Assembly: GCA_016165875.1 (NCBI GenBank)
Contig: JABBOT010000003.1
Span: 23,640,441 to 23,704,440 of the forward strand
Origin: Acanthopleura granulata
Taxonomy: Eukaryota; Mollusca; Polyplacophora; Chitonida; Chitonidae
Reading direction: 5' to 3'
DNA: 64,000 nucleotides
Below the pieces are notes generated by a model that was not told where the DNA came from, searched no databases, and saw only the letters and a list, made by a program, of their open reading frames with translations. Made by a program: the position numbers and the translations under genes. Numbering within the stretch: position 1 is the stretch's first letter; the number at the start of each line of letters is the position of its first letter. Positions 11,800-24,049 of the stretch are shown here, in pieces.

Positions 11800-12022
11800 C
11801 GTTCATTTAACATCACTGCAATTAACATCACAGCTTTTCGTTTTACCAAATCCATGGTGCTATGGGGTTGGTAAACTGTTACTGTTAATAAGCATTTCAT
11901 AAAAGCCCCAAACAGGTAAAATAACAAGGGATCAGACTGCACCGGTGACACATGACCATGTGGCTACTATCATACTGCCCTCGCTGTTCGGATTACTCTC
12001 CATGCTGGTGTCTTTTATATTT
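11800..12022 (+). repeat. Dispersed repeat DR, copy 2
   Basis: Near full-length copy: 'catttaacatcactgcaatt', a variant of the 'ccatggtgctaggaggtgtaagttgttact' core ('ccatggtgctatgggg', 'aaactgttact'), 'aaaagccc', 'accggtgacacatgaccat', 'tcatactgccctcgctgttc' and 'tcttttatattt'. The first 20 bases, 'atttaacatcactgcaatta' followed by 'acatcacag', show a local duplication. It lies just before array copy C, the same position DR copy 1 has before copy B. Confidence 0.6.
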
Positions 12023-15000
12023 CATGGGAGTACATTTAGGAGAAATCCCATACCGTAGGGAGATACACGACCCTTCATATTGGGGTGTGGAGGCATGCTG
12101 AATCAGTTGAACTGTTTGCAGAGGTTAGCAACAGGGACCTCTCATTCCAGTTCTCTCGGATTCCCTGCGTGTTGAGTCACTTCAGTCTGATGTAGCCCGG
12201 TAGAACCAATTTTCGCCATCAGGGAGGCTGTAGAACGTCCGCCATTGATTTTCAGTATTTGTTCTACATCGTTTAGGTGTGCTTACACTATACACCAATG
12301 CTTATTTGTAGAGATCAAGTCCCTATGTGGTGATATTTACCACCAGTGCGATTTGGAAAAAATGTACGATCAATCGCTGAAGGGCTAGGCGAGGCATACC
12401 GAAATGATCAACAAGGGTGGCAAATCAGTGTGGTTTATCCAACTGCAGCTTGAGAATCACTAATGAGAGGTTTGGGACTGGAAATGTGCTTAAATATTTA
12501 AAAAATGTGTGCAATGAGTGATGGCTGAGAAATGTTATTTCGTGTGATTGTTGAGAGAAAACAGTGTTCAGTGGCGCAAAAAGTTTACTCTGTTCTGGGC
12601 AGCTGAAGCGGTCGATGCGTTAAATTATAGATTCTATTCCTACGAAAAACAATTCCTGCAACGTCAGACAGTTTAAGTGACAACCGTACAAGGTGCCAGT
12701 TTTATCAGGTGATCTAAAACTGTAAAACTGTTTTTTTTTTACCCTCGTAAGCTATCCCCTTTCTACCCCTCAAACTCCACGGTTTTTTTCCTCTCGTTAT
12801 AGTTAACAAGATTTTTGGGCGTTTTGCTCCAACAATAATCTCTTCTACCGGTGAGAATAATAACTGTGCTCGAGACCACAAAAGAGCCATAATTTCGTCG
12901 GGAATGGTAAAAATTCGGCCAGTCTTGTAACTCACCTTGGTGAAGTCACTTACCAAGCCTCGATCTAAAATAACCAGCAGGCTTTGTCTCTACGAACACA
13001 AAACAGCGATGATTTGGTGAACAATGAACAAAACAGCAAAACTGGAACGTGATTTGTAGCTTGTCATCGTGAAGCTTCAATTCAGCACGACAAACAGGTA
13101 CGGGTAGGGTGCTAATCAGAGGAGTAAAGTGCGATCCAGTTAGGAAATAAGTTCATTTTCAGGTCAAATCACATCGTTAGGGGAAGAGCTATGCGGATTT
13201 TCCGAATTTATTTCCTGTTGTGCACTGGGATGGTCCCAGTGGCTCTTGGCCAAGGCAGATATTATCAATAAATTTCAAATTAGGAATAAAGTACGATGTT
13301 TAGTATTTAGATGAATGACATAGGATGTATGCCAGCGCGACAAGACCGTATGTAATAATGGCCACAAACGATCCTTTCGACTCCATTTTGGTGTCGAGTG
13401 ACAAGAATTCAACTCCTCCCTTCCGAGGACTGACTGTTATGTTATCAAGCTTAGGTCTGATATTTCACTCAATTTTTCACAGCGATGTTTTTGTTTTCTA
13501 ATGCTTTGATTCCAAAACTACATTACTTGCTTTTGTCCCGTATAAGCAAAATACAGTCTCAGTGTCTTAAAGTATGAATTTTGAAGCTCAGATATTATTG
13601 CAAATGTAATTTAATTAGGGATGCGTCTTGGAGTAATATTGAATAACTTTGTTGAAGGTTTAAAAGATGGCGTGTACAACACAATATCTTAAGACTTGTC
13701 GAAAATGTATGTGTCTTTAAATTAACTTCATGTGGCGTTTCTTAATACACTGTGATTGTCACTTTGTAAAGTAAAAGATCTGGTGCATGATCTCCGTTCC
13801 AAAACCGATGGTTGAAAGTGCTGTCGTATTAATTGATGATAGGTTATAAAATAATTTTTACCGAGCCCATGACCGTTCAGCATCTCTTTACCTATTCGCC
13901 GTCAAACAGCAGAAAACGTGAGACGTTACCACAATCGGATATTTCAGGGTTTTTTTTATCTTTATTGAATAATTTGGTGTGATTAGTACAACTAGCCCAT
14001 GGTTGCCAGGAAAACATTCAAATCCCCCCTAAAATGCGTCACTGAACACCACTTGGTTTCGCTTGGTGGTGGTCAGCTCGCATAGATGAGCAATCATGTA
14101 GATCGAGGATATCTTCAACCAAAAGACAAGTTTTTGAGCAATTTGTTGATTACTCCACTAGGAGTTTCGAAAGAGACATCAGCAGAGTTCTGGGCTCTAA
14201 TGAGGTTGGCACAAGGCGGACTTTAATCTCTGTGCAACGGATTTGTCTGTCATGTCATCAGACCCGCAAGGATACTAAACTGAAGAAGATGACTCTGAAC
14301 GCGGCTGAGATTGCGAGTGCCGAAGAATAGGGTCTAAGGTCAAGCCCCGGGAGGTTTTTACGTCTGGCTCAGCTGATTCCATTAATTTTTCACAGCACCT
14401 CTGCAGCAGGCGCCATACCGTTATCGGTGTAGCCTATTAGCAGTCATTATCTGCTGTCGTGTTGTGAACACATCGGTTTCCATGAAATGTCATCGGCGGT
14501 ATAAGAAACTGGTTTAAAATCAGAAGTGGTGCAAATATGACTCTCCTTGACGGGTGCCATTTGAGGAAGCCTTGCAAAATAACTATATACTGAAATAAGG
14601 CTTCTCCGTTTCCGGAGTAAAGTGTGAATTATGAAATGGATGTATTGCGTTTACAATCTTAAATCAATTAGCCATCTGCATTGGGTAAACTGTGGATGTG
14701 ACAGTACCAAAATACCCACATGATTTCATCTCTCCCTTGACGCGGAGTGATGAATTGTGCTGCAGTTGCCAGGTTACCCTTACATCTATGTGGAGTGTTT
14801 TTTAGAAGAAAACTTCGAACCTTATTCTTCAAAACATGTCTTTTTCTGTTTCTTCAAATATGAAATAGAGTAGCCATCATCTAAAATAACAGTTTTTTGC
14901 ATGCCACTGGACTGCTGATAACACTATAGTTACCACTTCCATTCGACAACGAGTCCTTTTTCGGTCATACTTCCTTACTCCCTTAACAGGAGAAACGTAT

Positions 15001-17420
15001 TCCATGAGATATTGAAGTAACCAACACTATACACGTGACTAAAACAAAACCAAGCTGGACTACTTTGTCCTATGAAAGCTCTCAATCAAGGCAGAAATCA
15101 TGGTATTTATCTGGCTTCTTAAGAAAAATCTTATCATTGTGTACAAGTATTAAATCTGACAGCAATGCGCTATTTTGGGTAATTCTAGACGAGTGAGGTT
15201 TAGTATATTGCATTTAACATCACTGCAATTTTTTACCTAATTCCGCTTAAGCCATAGTGCTAGGAGGTGTGTAAGTTGTTACTTCTGAAACAATTACAAG
15301 AACTGTTAGGCTAAAGCCCTAACTGAGGAAAATTGACAAGAGGCAAGATTTCGCCGGTATCAGGTATGCACAGCTTACATAACATTGTGAAAACCCGCGG
15401 ACAAGAGTAACACACCATACCAGAGAAGCTGGGTTACAATGTGTTTCGTGAGAAAAATAATTTTCTGATATTTCTTTTGTTCAGATGTTTTGTGGTTTGT
15501 ACGAATTTCAAAAAAATCACAATTTTTTTACGACTGGACTACTTTTGCTCTCGCCAGTCTTAAGCCTTCGTGTTGCACTATGACTCCGTTTGCTTGAATC
15601 AATATTTCTAAGCTCTTATTATGTCAGACTGTCAAGTAGAGAAAATACTAAGTAGAAATTGTTTAAGAAAAGGACAAAAATGTTCTTGATGCAACACACA
15701 CATTTAGAATCTTACAAAGTTGAGAGTGTAGACACTCTTCTTTGAAAATGTTCATGTTATCAGAAACTGTAAAATGTTTTTTTTTGTCACCGAGGCAATG
15801 ACCATTCCGTTCCTTGATCCCTTACATCTCCTCTATAACCCTGACTCACGAACCTGTGTTTCACAATCAGGACGCGACATACACAAGCAACAAACGTCTT
15901 AAGAAGGTAATGCAGGTTCTTTGGCCCATTAGCCACGTAAGTTCACCCGAATGAGGTCTACGAAGATTGCCTCTGGTGCTATTAGAAGGAGACAGGACTT
16001 TACTCCACCGATGTTTGGGGGCATGGATTGTTGATATCACACAGTGCCATAATACAAAGGTCAGTCTGAGGTGCAATGCCTCTGGACGAGTCCATCAAAC
16101 AGTTTTGTGTGAGAGAACATTGGATATATTTGTACTCTTCCTAACCATAATCATTTGGCGATGAATTTTGTCACCTGGGGATTTCGACTTATACACTTTT
16201 TAAATACAATAATAAATGTTGTGTGTGAACAAAACTGCAAGCACAGTTTTCTCCTGGAAAAACAGCTTGCTGAGCTTGCTGGTATACAGTTTGGAAATCG
16301 ATTCTATTATTCTGCCTAGAACATTCTTTGCGTCTTTTCGTCATCATTGAAAACTGTTGACTGCTTCTTGTGCATAGATCCATCCAGATTTTTATATTTC
16401 ATATACTTTCTTAGTTCCTTAGTGGTTTGTGTTATTTGTCGTTTCTGGAAAGTGGACTTGCGATTATTGACTCGGAGCGCCAATTTTAGTTGACGGTTGG
16501 TGTACGAATGTCGGTTTCGACGCCTGGGCTCTGACTATTTCTCCCTTGGCACACGGTAAATGTCACTACATCAATAAATAATTGCTGAGCGTGACGAGTG
16601 GCATCAGTGAAACAAACGCACACATTAATGACGTAAAATTACAAATGACACGCTGATGACAACATAGTTAAAGATAAATGCCTGGAGATGGTATTTATAA
16701 TGCTAACCTGTTTTCAGATAACCCTGTGATCAGTTTACGAACTGAACTGCATGTATCATTAAATTGTAAGCAACAATCAAATAATTAAATAAATAATTTG
16801 TTAACAATATGTGTTACCCTAAAGCGGAGATTGTACACGCTGAATTCTGTTTCAGTCAGAATCACTATTCATTTTCCTCGGGCTATTTATCATTGATACA
16901 CAGAGCTTTGAGGATAAATGTATGATGTTGGATCATGCCACAATAATTGAATAGGGCATTTAACGATGCAATTATAAATAGAATCTAACTCCGCAACAGC
17001 CCCGTATTAGGTGATGAGTGTAAATAAGCGCCATGATGTTGGAATATACAATAGTCACTAAATTGAAAGTGAGATGAAAATAACTTGTTATTCCATTAGA
17101 AAATTGGATTTAATCACATGGGATTAAGCCTTTTTCGACCTAATTCTCTTCCCAAAGCTGATGTTTACTGACATTTTGTTCGATTTTTAGCGTCCCACAC
17201 AGAGACGTCTTGTTAAGTACGTTTTATGAACCCACCAATGATGCAATATACAGATTGCATCTAATTACAAATTGTAGACTTAATTATACATTCCTTTTGG
17301 GTAAGATATAGCATATATGGAGAAAAAAAATCTTGACACATTTTTATCTAATCGCGACTAGCCATCGTTTCTGAACATTCCAACCTGTACGGCATAGGTG
17401 TTTTCTTTTTACTTTACTTT
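12020..17420. repeat. Segmental array copy C
   Basis: The most complete copy. Blocks 12020-13450, 13440-13985, 13990-14480, 14930-15140, 15440-15580 and 15780-16300 match copies A and/or B. 16860-17420 matches 5190-5830 of copy A: 'gagatgaaaataact', 'ccattagaaaat', 'tttttcga', then 'tta(a)ttacac(a)ttcctttngggtaa' and 'tcctgacacaatttta'-like text. A copy of dispersed repeat DR (15180-15372) is inserted between the fourth and fifth blocks. Beyond about 17450 I see no further homology, so the array appears to end there. Confidence 0.65.
15180..15372 (+). repeat. Dispersed repeat DR, copy 3
   Basis: Starts 'ttctagacgagtgaggt', continues 'gcatttaacatcactgcaat', 'gcttaagccatagtgctagg', 'gtaagttgttacttctgaaa', 'aaagccctaactgagga' and 'attgacaagaggcaagattt'. 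The rightmost part ('gtgaccatttgccaac...') is lost. It interrupts array copy C, so this insertion is younger than the array duplication. Confidence 0.65.
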
Positions 17421-17449
17421 ACCATCCATTCCAACGTGTTGGCTGAACC

Positions 17450-19000
17450 ATATACGAAAATTGCTGAGGTATATATTTCGAGAAATCAGGCGTGAGAAAT
17501 TGTGACAGATAATTTTTCAGTGTGCTTCACGCAATACACAGAGTTTAGGTACAGCCTGGGGCTTATTCGCGACAGGCATATTCCACAAAGCATATTTGAA
17601 ATACCATTTTAGTCTATGTGCCTTAGAAACTAAAACTTTACCACCTCATAAATGTTACAAAAGTCTCAGACTTCATTCATCAGACCATTGTGTCTTTTCG
17701 CATACAGTAATTGTTTAACCTCATTCCAGTTCTTTGAAATTCGTTTTATGGCTTTAGTAATTCTTAACTGAATAAATAATGCTTTTAAGACATCTCTGCC
17801 CAGCGCCACTTTTGATGGTAAATAGTCAGAACTATTGTCCATTGCTAAATATGAACCTTGATACATTTATTTACTTTGCTTGAATCCAGTTAATACTGAC
17901 ATTTAAAGTACGAACCAACCGCTTTTCTTCAATCATTGTCCTACGAGGGTGAGGTGTATCATGCTATATAGTTCTAATAAATCGAAAGAAAGCTACCAGT
18001 CACTGGGATGTAGTGAGATAGGCTAACAGTTTATACCAACCAGAAGCCATCCGCTTTGGACGAGACGAATCCACTGTTCAGTGCTTCTAATACACTTGTA
18101 ATTTCCTCAGCTCATATACTAGGTTTGTTTTGACTCCCCATCACCACTTCTTTGTAAGGTTAAACTTGTCTTCCCTCATGGAATTTATACATGGAAAATG
18201 GTCAAGTTGGCTCATAATTGCTACTGATCTCTGTACCTGTCCTTCATAGGCTCCTAGACAAAATAGCAAGCTACATATAGCTTACTTTATTTGGAATTGA
18301 GAGATTATGTGTCTCATTCCAAAAGGTGGTAATAGGATTTCATTTGTTTGTCTCAGTAATATGTTAAAATCTGTTAGGTATAAAACTCCACTGCTATTTC
18401 TTTCGACGTGATTGTAGATGATACACATTTGTTTTCTTGCTTCTTGGCCTCTTGCAAATATTTATCTTTACATGATTTATAGTGAGAAAGACACCTTCAA
18501 CATACTTCACTTTCAATCTTGCACGTCATTAGGAGTAATGTAGTAGTAGTTACTATGAAGGGCATCCTCGGTGTCTCTGGGAGCTCCTTTTGTATATGCA
18601 TTTAATCTCCTAAACAGAAAGTAAAGCGTGGGCTATTTTCTCATCTAGACTTTCTGTGGAATAAAATCGTGAAAAAAAACAAACAAAAAACTACTTGTTG
18701 CATTTTAATCGTGTGAAATAATTACGATATCCATTTTCTCCAGTCCACAAGGTCATCCATCCGTCATTGTTTGAGCCCCCCTCCCCCAAGATAACAGCCA
18801 GCTTAAAATATAACGGGATGTTGTAAGCGATATTGAGGTCATTTCTCTGCCCAATAAGTAAAACGCTCTATTGAGCCAGGGTAAAAACTCATACAACAAA
18901 CTGTTATTTTCGGAATTAACACGTACACTCAACAGTCAAATGAACAAAAAAAAAAACAAATGTATAATCCAGAAATTCGGCTTTGTTGTTCTTTGCTCCG
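17450..19000. other. Unassigned intergenic-like DNA
   Basis: Lies between the array and the SINE at 19013. I found no convincing coding region or structured repeat. A 66-codon minus-strand open frame (17666-17866) has no recognisable motif. Short A-runs occur at 18673-18690 and 18944-18955. Confidence 0.5.
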
Positions 19001-19002
19001 TT

Positions 19003-19291
19003 AAATAGACCTCCTGGGCCTCAGTGGCTCACTCGGTTAGCCCTCTAGCGCAGCGCAACGACCTAAAAGCCTCCGAGCAAGGCGGTCGCTGTGAGTTCAA
19101 GTCCAGCTCATGCTGGCTTTCTCTCCGGCCGAACGTGGGAAGGTATGCCAGCAATCCGTGGATGGTCATGGGTTTCCGCCGGGTTCTGCCCGTTTTTCTC
19201 CCACCATAATGCTCGCCGCCGTCGTATAAGTGAAATATTCTTGAATTCGGCGTAAAACACCAATCAAATAAATAGATAAATAAATAGACCT
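19003..19291 (+). mobile_element. tRNA-derived SINE, full length, with target-site duplications
   Basis: Element body 19013-19281, flanked by a perfect 10-bp target-site duplication AAATAGACCT (19003-19012 and 19282-19291). It has an A-box-like 'tggctcactcggttag' (19025) and a B-box-like 'agttcaagtcc' (19094-19104), as expected for RNA polymerase III transcription from a tRNA-derived head. Then follow the 'cgtgggaaggtatgccagca' region, 'ttctcccaccataatgctcg', the 3-prime module 'gtcgtataagtgaaatattc', 'ggcgtaaaacaccaatc' and an (AAAT)n tail. It is the reference copy for this family in the window. It is non-autonomous and depends on LINE machinery. Confidence 0.93.
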
Positions 19292-22075
19292 TTGAGATTT
19301 GCGCTGGTAGCTAAGTCTATGCCGTGTGTGCCTTTAGATAAACCTTTGGCAGGTGCTCTGTTAAACAAACCATTACGACGTGGGTTAGTAAAACTGTCAT
19401 GATGTACATGAGATAGGTAAATGTTTAACATGTGCAAGGTTAGATAAATGTCTAGTCTCTGCGCGTCTACCACCTTGCATTTTCGTTTTCTCCATCAAAT
19501 TAGACTACACTGATTGTACGTATTCAAAGAAGCAATGATTTAAGTCGTGTGCAAGGAATATGTGTAGAGAGAAAACAAGCGTATCAGAGAACACATCTAA
19601 TATTTAATACCATAAGCCGGGGGTCTTCGCCAGTTTGTAGAGGCTCATTATTGTGCATGTATTGCCCGCTAATCTCCATGTACTAACCAATCACAGCAAT
19701 ATTTCATTGACAGGCAAATTTTGGGACTAAACGAGCTCTTCATGATTCCTTATCTTAGATCCTCAAATACTCACACACAGTACAATGGCTTGATTATTAT
19801 AGTTATTACCTATGGTCGAAATTGCTTGACATGTCTGATAGCCTACGGAAAAGTGTGAAAACCGGAAATGTATTGTAATGTATGAATGACTGATATATTG
19901 ATATTTTTTAAATTGAAAGTGTCGATAACTGATCATAACCATCTGAAAGACTAAAGGCAACTCAGAAATTAATTTAATTTGTGTGTAAGAGTTCACAGAC
20001 ACAAATAGATACTGTTAACTATCTGAAACCTTGTGTGATACCGTTACGTCCATGATGCAATCAAGCTTCTTGATATTTTATTTTACCTATACATTGAATT
20101 TTGTGTATGCTGTTCTTGTTACAAGTATATTTACTCTTTGGTGTAAACCATTTGTGCATACACGACACGTACACGCTGAGAAAAACTACCCAAGATGTCA
20201 CTGGTACTCTGCCGATGCTCTTTTCTCTGCACCGTTTTCATGTAAGAATATATATGATGTGTAGCAATGGGGAGCCGCTTTCCAGGGCTTATACTAGCAG
20301 CGGTAAGTGGAAGTCGGAATTTTCTTTTACAGCCATTATTTAAATGGCTGAATTTCGGATCAAGAGATCGGGGGTTTCACAGAGCAAATCATGCAAACAT
20401 TGATCTGATTTACAGTCGGTTCGATGTCGTCAGTACCATCCAGGGCCATGGATAGACGACCGGAAATACTACAGGAACATGGTCCTAGTCCTTCCTGTCG
20501 GACCTTATGCTGTGGGTTGTTATCCACACAAATGTTCTAATACAGAAAAAAATCCATACTCCGCCTGCAAATAGAATTCACATACATTATTTCACCGCAT
20601 TTAATTATGCGAAAATTACTTGGTCTTTTTTAAATAGAATTCTAAATGTTTTAAATACTTAAAGGAAATGTCAGAAACTTAATTCGATACGCCCACCATT
20701 GTGCTCCATGGGGCTTCCACGCGTCACCATGCTTTATTATCCACGCAAAAAATGAAATGAAATGGTGTTGCAATTACATGATATATCCTCTTGTACCCAG
20801 AGTGCATGAATTATACGATCTGTTCTATACTTAATACGCGTATAAATTTTGGTTATCCAACATTATTGGGGCACCTTTAATTCACAGCTGAAACCCGACA
20901 AGTGGACAAAGCCGAGATTAAATCCTCCTAAAGTTGAAGAAGCCAATTTATATAGAGGGGCAATAGCTGCTTGGGAAACCATGGACTAATAACAATAGTC
21001 CCGTTTTTCAGTGATCTTCGGTTTGATATGGTAGCAGAGGTCAGGTAATTAGGAGAATAAAGTCGACACCCCCTGCGGCGAGAATTGTCATCGGGCTGTG
21101 GATCAAACAGGGCTTCGTGTGTTAGTCTCGCGAGGTAAATTATGACGGCTATACTGTCAGGCAGGGCGCTAGAATCAATAGATCCGTCATGCCTTTCACA
21201 CGAATGGCAATAATATAATACTGATTCAAATATACTTAGTTTTATCTTCCAATTAATTCTGCAGTCTTTCTTTTCAACATTCGGTATACCTTCCTGTGCG
21301 ATCTAGCCAACTGTTATTACAGCGTGTGGGCTATACCAGATGACAACTTATCACTACCAACTGACAAGCTATTTTAAGCAACACTAAAGCTAATTTTATT
21401 ATTGAGCTTCGCGCTATGGTCAACATCTAAAACTGTCAGCCAGGAAGGAATCGAAATATTACCTTTATACTTTATCCCATGGTTCAGGACTGTCTTTGAT
21501 GCACTAACAGTTGGTAATCAAAAGCCAGCATCCGGCATGTGTAGTTGGCAACGTTAAGGCCTCAGAAACACTCTAAAACACGGATCTATTCTGGTTAAAG
21601 AAACAGACAGCAATACCTTGTGGTTATATAGTACAGGCATTATAAAATTGAGATTTGAAGTTTATATGCCCTATTTCTTACAGTAACTGCATTCTATAGA
21701 AAAGCAACATAAAGCTGATAGAATCACACAGTGGGTAATACAAAAATGAAACCTAAATAGTGAACTCAAGTTGGAAGTCACGCGTATAGTTGGTTATGAT
21801 TTGAACCAGAATATTCTGTATGACTTGGTACCGTGGTTTGACACATCAGTACTAGAGTGTTAAGAGGGCTTATGTCAGCAAACGCCTCATTCGTGCCCAA
21901 AAAAGAAACAGACACGAACCGGATGTTATTAGGAATGTTTATCACGGACAGAATGATTTCGTTTCATTCATCTCAAGAGACAGACTGTTGTTTCAGTGAA
22001 TTTGAAGGTTTTATCGAAGCATCCGATATATTCTCTGAAAGTATTGAATATCCGCTCAGTATAACTATTCCCGGT
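19292..22075. other. Unassigned intergenic-like DNA
   Basis: No coding region, mobile element or strong repeat was recognised. Short open frames near 20031-20455 overlap in several frames and resemble no family I know. 20267-20480 contains 'ggatcaagagatcggggg' and could be an old repeat, but I cannot place it. Confidence 0.45.
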
Positions 22076-22078
22076 TAC

Positions 22079-22305
22079 AAAATTTATTTATTTATTTATT
22101 TATTTATTTATTTCATTGGTGTTTTACCCCGTACTCAAGAATATTTCACTTATGCAATGGCGGCCAGCATTATGATGGGAGGAAAGCGGAAAGAGATCGG
22201 GAGGAACCCACGACTATCCGAACGTTGCTGACAGACCTTCCCGTGTGCCGCCGGAGACGAAGCCAGCATGAGCTGGACGAACCCCCACCGACCGCATAGG
22301 TAAGA
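22079..22305 (-). mobile_element. tRNA-derived SINE, minus strand, 5-prime truncated
   Basis: Reads from an (TTTA)n tail (22081-22112) into 'cattggtgttttaccccgta', 'ctcaagaatatttcacttat', 'ggcggccagcattatg', 'gaccttcccgtg' and 'gaagccagcatgagctgg', then fades in the B-box region ('cgaacccccaccgaccgc'). The A-box head is missing. Same family as 19013. The open frame 21857-22231 runs into this tail, so its C-terminus is SINE sequence. Confidence 0.9.
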
Positions 22306-22333
22306 TGCATTATCCACAATTGAAAGGATTTGA

Positions 22334-22735
22334 ACTTTTATACACGATAGATTTGCTTTTATCGTTTACATACTTTCGATAAAGGTTAAATATCAGAGTT
22401 ATCTTCAGTGATAAAAGTGTTATTTCACATAGTTTATAGATATTACTTTCGTGATTACATTTTTACTACTTCAAACCCAACCGCCATGACGTCTGAAAAA
22501 TGGCTGGTATGTTTACCTCCCCGAATAATATTCAGTCATGCTGTTTATTTCCGTAAATAAAATGATTTGACTTTGTATACTTGTCAGATTTGATTCTATC
22601 GTTTACATAATGGTCAATTATCAAGATTTTCTTCAGCAATGAAAGTGTTATTTGACATAATTTATACATATTATGTTTGATTACGTTTTCCCTTGCTTCC
22701 AACCCAAACGCCATGACATCAGAAAAAGAAACATT
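22334..22735. repeat. Two-copy tandem duplication of about 230 bp
   Basis: 22334-22505 and 22571-22735 align throughout: 'atcgtttacata', 'tcttcag(t/c)aatgaaagtgttattt', 'acataatttata', 'gattacnttt', 'ccaacccaa(c/a)cgccatgac(g/a)tc'. The period is about 227-241 bp because of indels. Each copy ends in a TGAC(G/A)TC motif (22487 and 22714), so the duplication repeats a possible CRE-type site. Confidence 0.75.
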
Positions 22736-22770
22736 TTGTTTCATGGCGTTCCAGTCTGAGCTCAGAGGTA

Positions 22771-22778
22771 TGACGTCA
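22771..22778. promoter_or_regulatory. Perfect CRE palindrome TGACGTCA
   Basis: An exact TGACGTCA, the consensus of CREB/ATF-family bZIP proteins. It is one of two perfect sites in this 1.7-kb segment (the other is at 23450). No transcript is known from the sequence, so function is inference from motif density only. Confidence 0.35.
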
Positions 22779-22812
22779 CAATACACGCATAGTAAACTTT
22801 TACATTCCTACG

Positions 22813-23325
22813 TCACGAAACAATAGAACACGACCTTATACGCACGACCTCATTGAATATCAAGGTCAGTTGCTGTGTACTAAGCTTGTCGTTGATTGAT
22901 TTAAAATCCATAACCTCTGTGGAGGTTGTAAAAGAGGCCACCGAAGGGTCTGTGCACATTAGACAAAGAGGTTTATTCGAAGCCTTGTTGTTGTGGCCTG
23001 GGTTAATCTCCCACGGATGGGGAATTGCGACAGTAAAGCTTCCCCGTGTCGTTCTGTCTAAGCAACAAGACAGACAAGTGTATGCAAGTCGTTCACTACA
23101 AAAGAACGGTAAAAGTCGATAATCGTCCGAGCAATTTTCCAAACATAGAAAGAAGTCCATTTTAAAATTCAAATTTGTATCGAACCTGGGGTGGAGGAGG
23201 TGGGGGGGGGGTGGTTTCTCCTGGATATGCTTTGAATGAGTAGAATGCGGTCGGTAGGTATCAAGGCTGGAGACGATCGTGTGATTCATACATGCGGAAT
23301 ACCAGCATAGACAATAGTATATCAA
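22813..23325 (-). other. Unassigned 170-codon open frame
   Basis: One of the longest open frames not caused by an obvious repeat. Its translation has a proline- and histidine-rich patch (residues about 25-48) derived from a G-run on the other strand, many cysteines, no recognisable domain and no convincing splice sites. The plus strand of the same interval is also open for 89 codons (22853-23122), which suggests low stop density rather than selection. I do not assign a function and lean towards noncoding. Confidence 0.12.
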
Positions 23326-23449
23326 CCGTCATTCCTGATGCTCCTTAATACTCGACATAAACCACTACACTCATGTGTGAAAAAAAAAAAAAAAAGAAAA
23401 AGACAAAAAGATGCAAGCCGCGGCCCGCTGATGTCAAGTTGCCGCCGGC

Positions 23450-23600
23450 TGACGTCATGTTTCAACGTTGGATGGACGTCGTGTTGAGGACGCCTACTGG
23501 CGGGCGTCATTTTGCAGTTTCCTCGACGTCATCTACAGTTCCGCCCTTTTCTTTCCGGAACGTTCTTCCAAGTCTTCTCGTACGGACATCCTATATATGC
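23450..23600 (+). promoter_or_regulatory. Possible promoter: CRE sites, GC-rich stretch and TATA motif
   Basis: A locally GC- and CpG-rich stretch (about 23415-23580) in AT-rich DNA. It contains a perfect TGACGTCA at 23450-23457, CGACGTCA at 23524-23531, half-sites TGATGTCA (about 23439) and GGACGTCG (about 23474), then TATATA at 23592-23597. The spacing would suit a TATA-dependent promoter with upstream CRE elements. Downstream frames (23512-23826) are short and run into a minisatellite, so no target gene is visible. Confidence 0.25.
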
Positions 23601-23784
23601 ATGGCGTTCATGTTCAGATTCATATTTGACATGTACTCCCTACGGCTCCGCACGGCATATCATAGCAAAGAGCCTTACTTATGACGTAGTGGGCTGCCTT
23701 GTGGTGCCAACCCCAATCTTAATGTATGACGTAACTGGCAGAATAAGGCAGAAATGTAAATGTGCCAGGTACCGTTGGTTTGTA

Positions 23785-24046
23785 GACCAACTGGCTGACG
23801 CCAAATACGGTGGATATGCTTGGTAACCGCTTGTGTTTACCGAGTGACGGTAGATAACGTTGGTGTGCTGGATGACGCTAGATACGGCTTGTGCTTGACT
23901 GGATAAGGTCAGATGTGTACTGGGTTACGCGAGATACCGCTTGTGTGCTATGTGATGTTAGGTATTCCTTGTGTGTACTTCTTGATGCCAGACAGGGCTG
24001 GTTTGCTGGGTAACGATGAGGGCTTATTGAGTGACGCCAGGAGAAT
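23785..24046. repeat. Diverged minisatellite, about 30-bp unit
   Basis: Roughly eight to ten units close to CTGGRTGACGCYAGATAC + SGCTTGTGTG + YTA, 21-31 bases each. Examples start at 23790 ('ctggctgacgcca'), 23866 ('ctggatgacgctagatac'), 23918 ('ctgggttacgcgagatac') and 24006 ('ctgggtaacgatgagg'). The unit carries a TGACG half-CRE, continuing the TGACG enrichment of the preceding kilobase. Divergence is high, so this is an old array. Confidence 0.7.
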
Positions 24047-24049
24047 CAA

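Noticed and set aside
16280..16560. Possible fourth copy of the LTR-like repeat in array copy C
   Set aside because: Only short words such as 'tttctggaaagtggactt' resemble copy B; the terminal CTTACA end is absent.
19025..19104. tRNA-like A and B boxes
   Set aside because: These belong to a SINE with target-site duplications, not to a tRNA gene; no cloverleaf with a proper acceptor stem is seen.
21857..22231. 124-codon plus-strand open frame
   Set aside because: Its second half is the tail and body of a minus-strand SINE; no motif in the first half.
23373..23826. Two overlapping plus-strand open frames of about 103 codons
   Set aside because: One starts in an A-run giving poly-lysine, the other runs into the minisatellite; both frames are open over the same bases.
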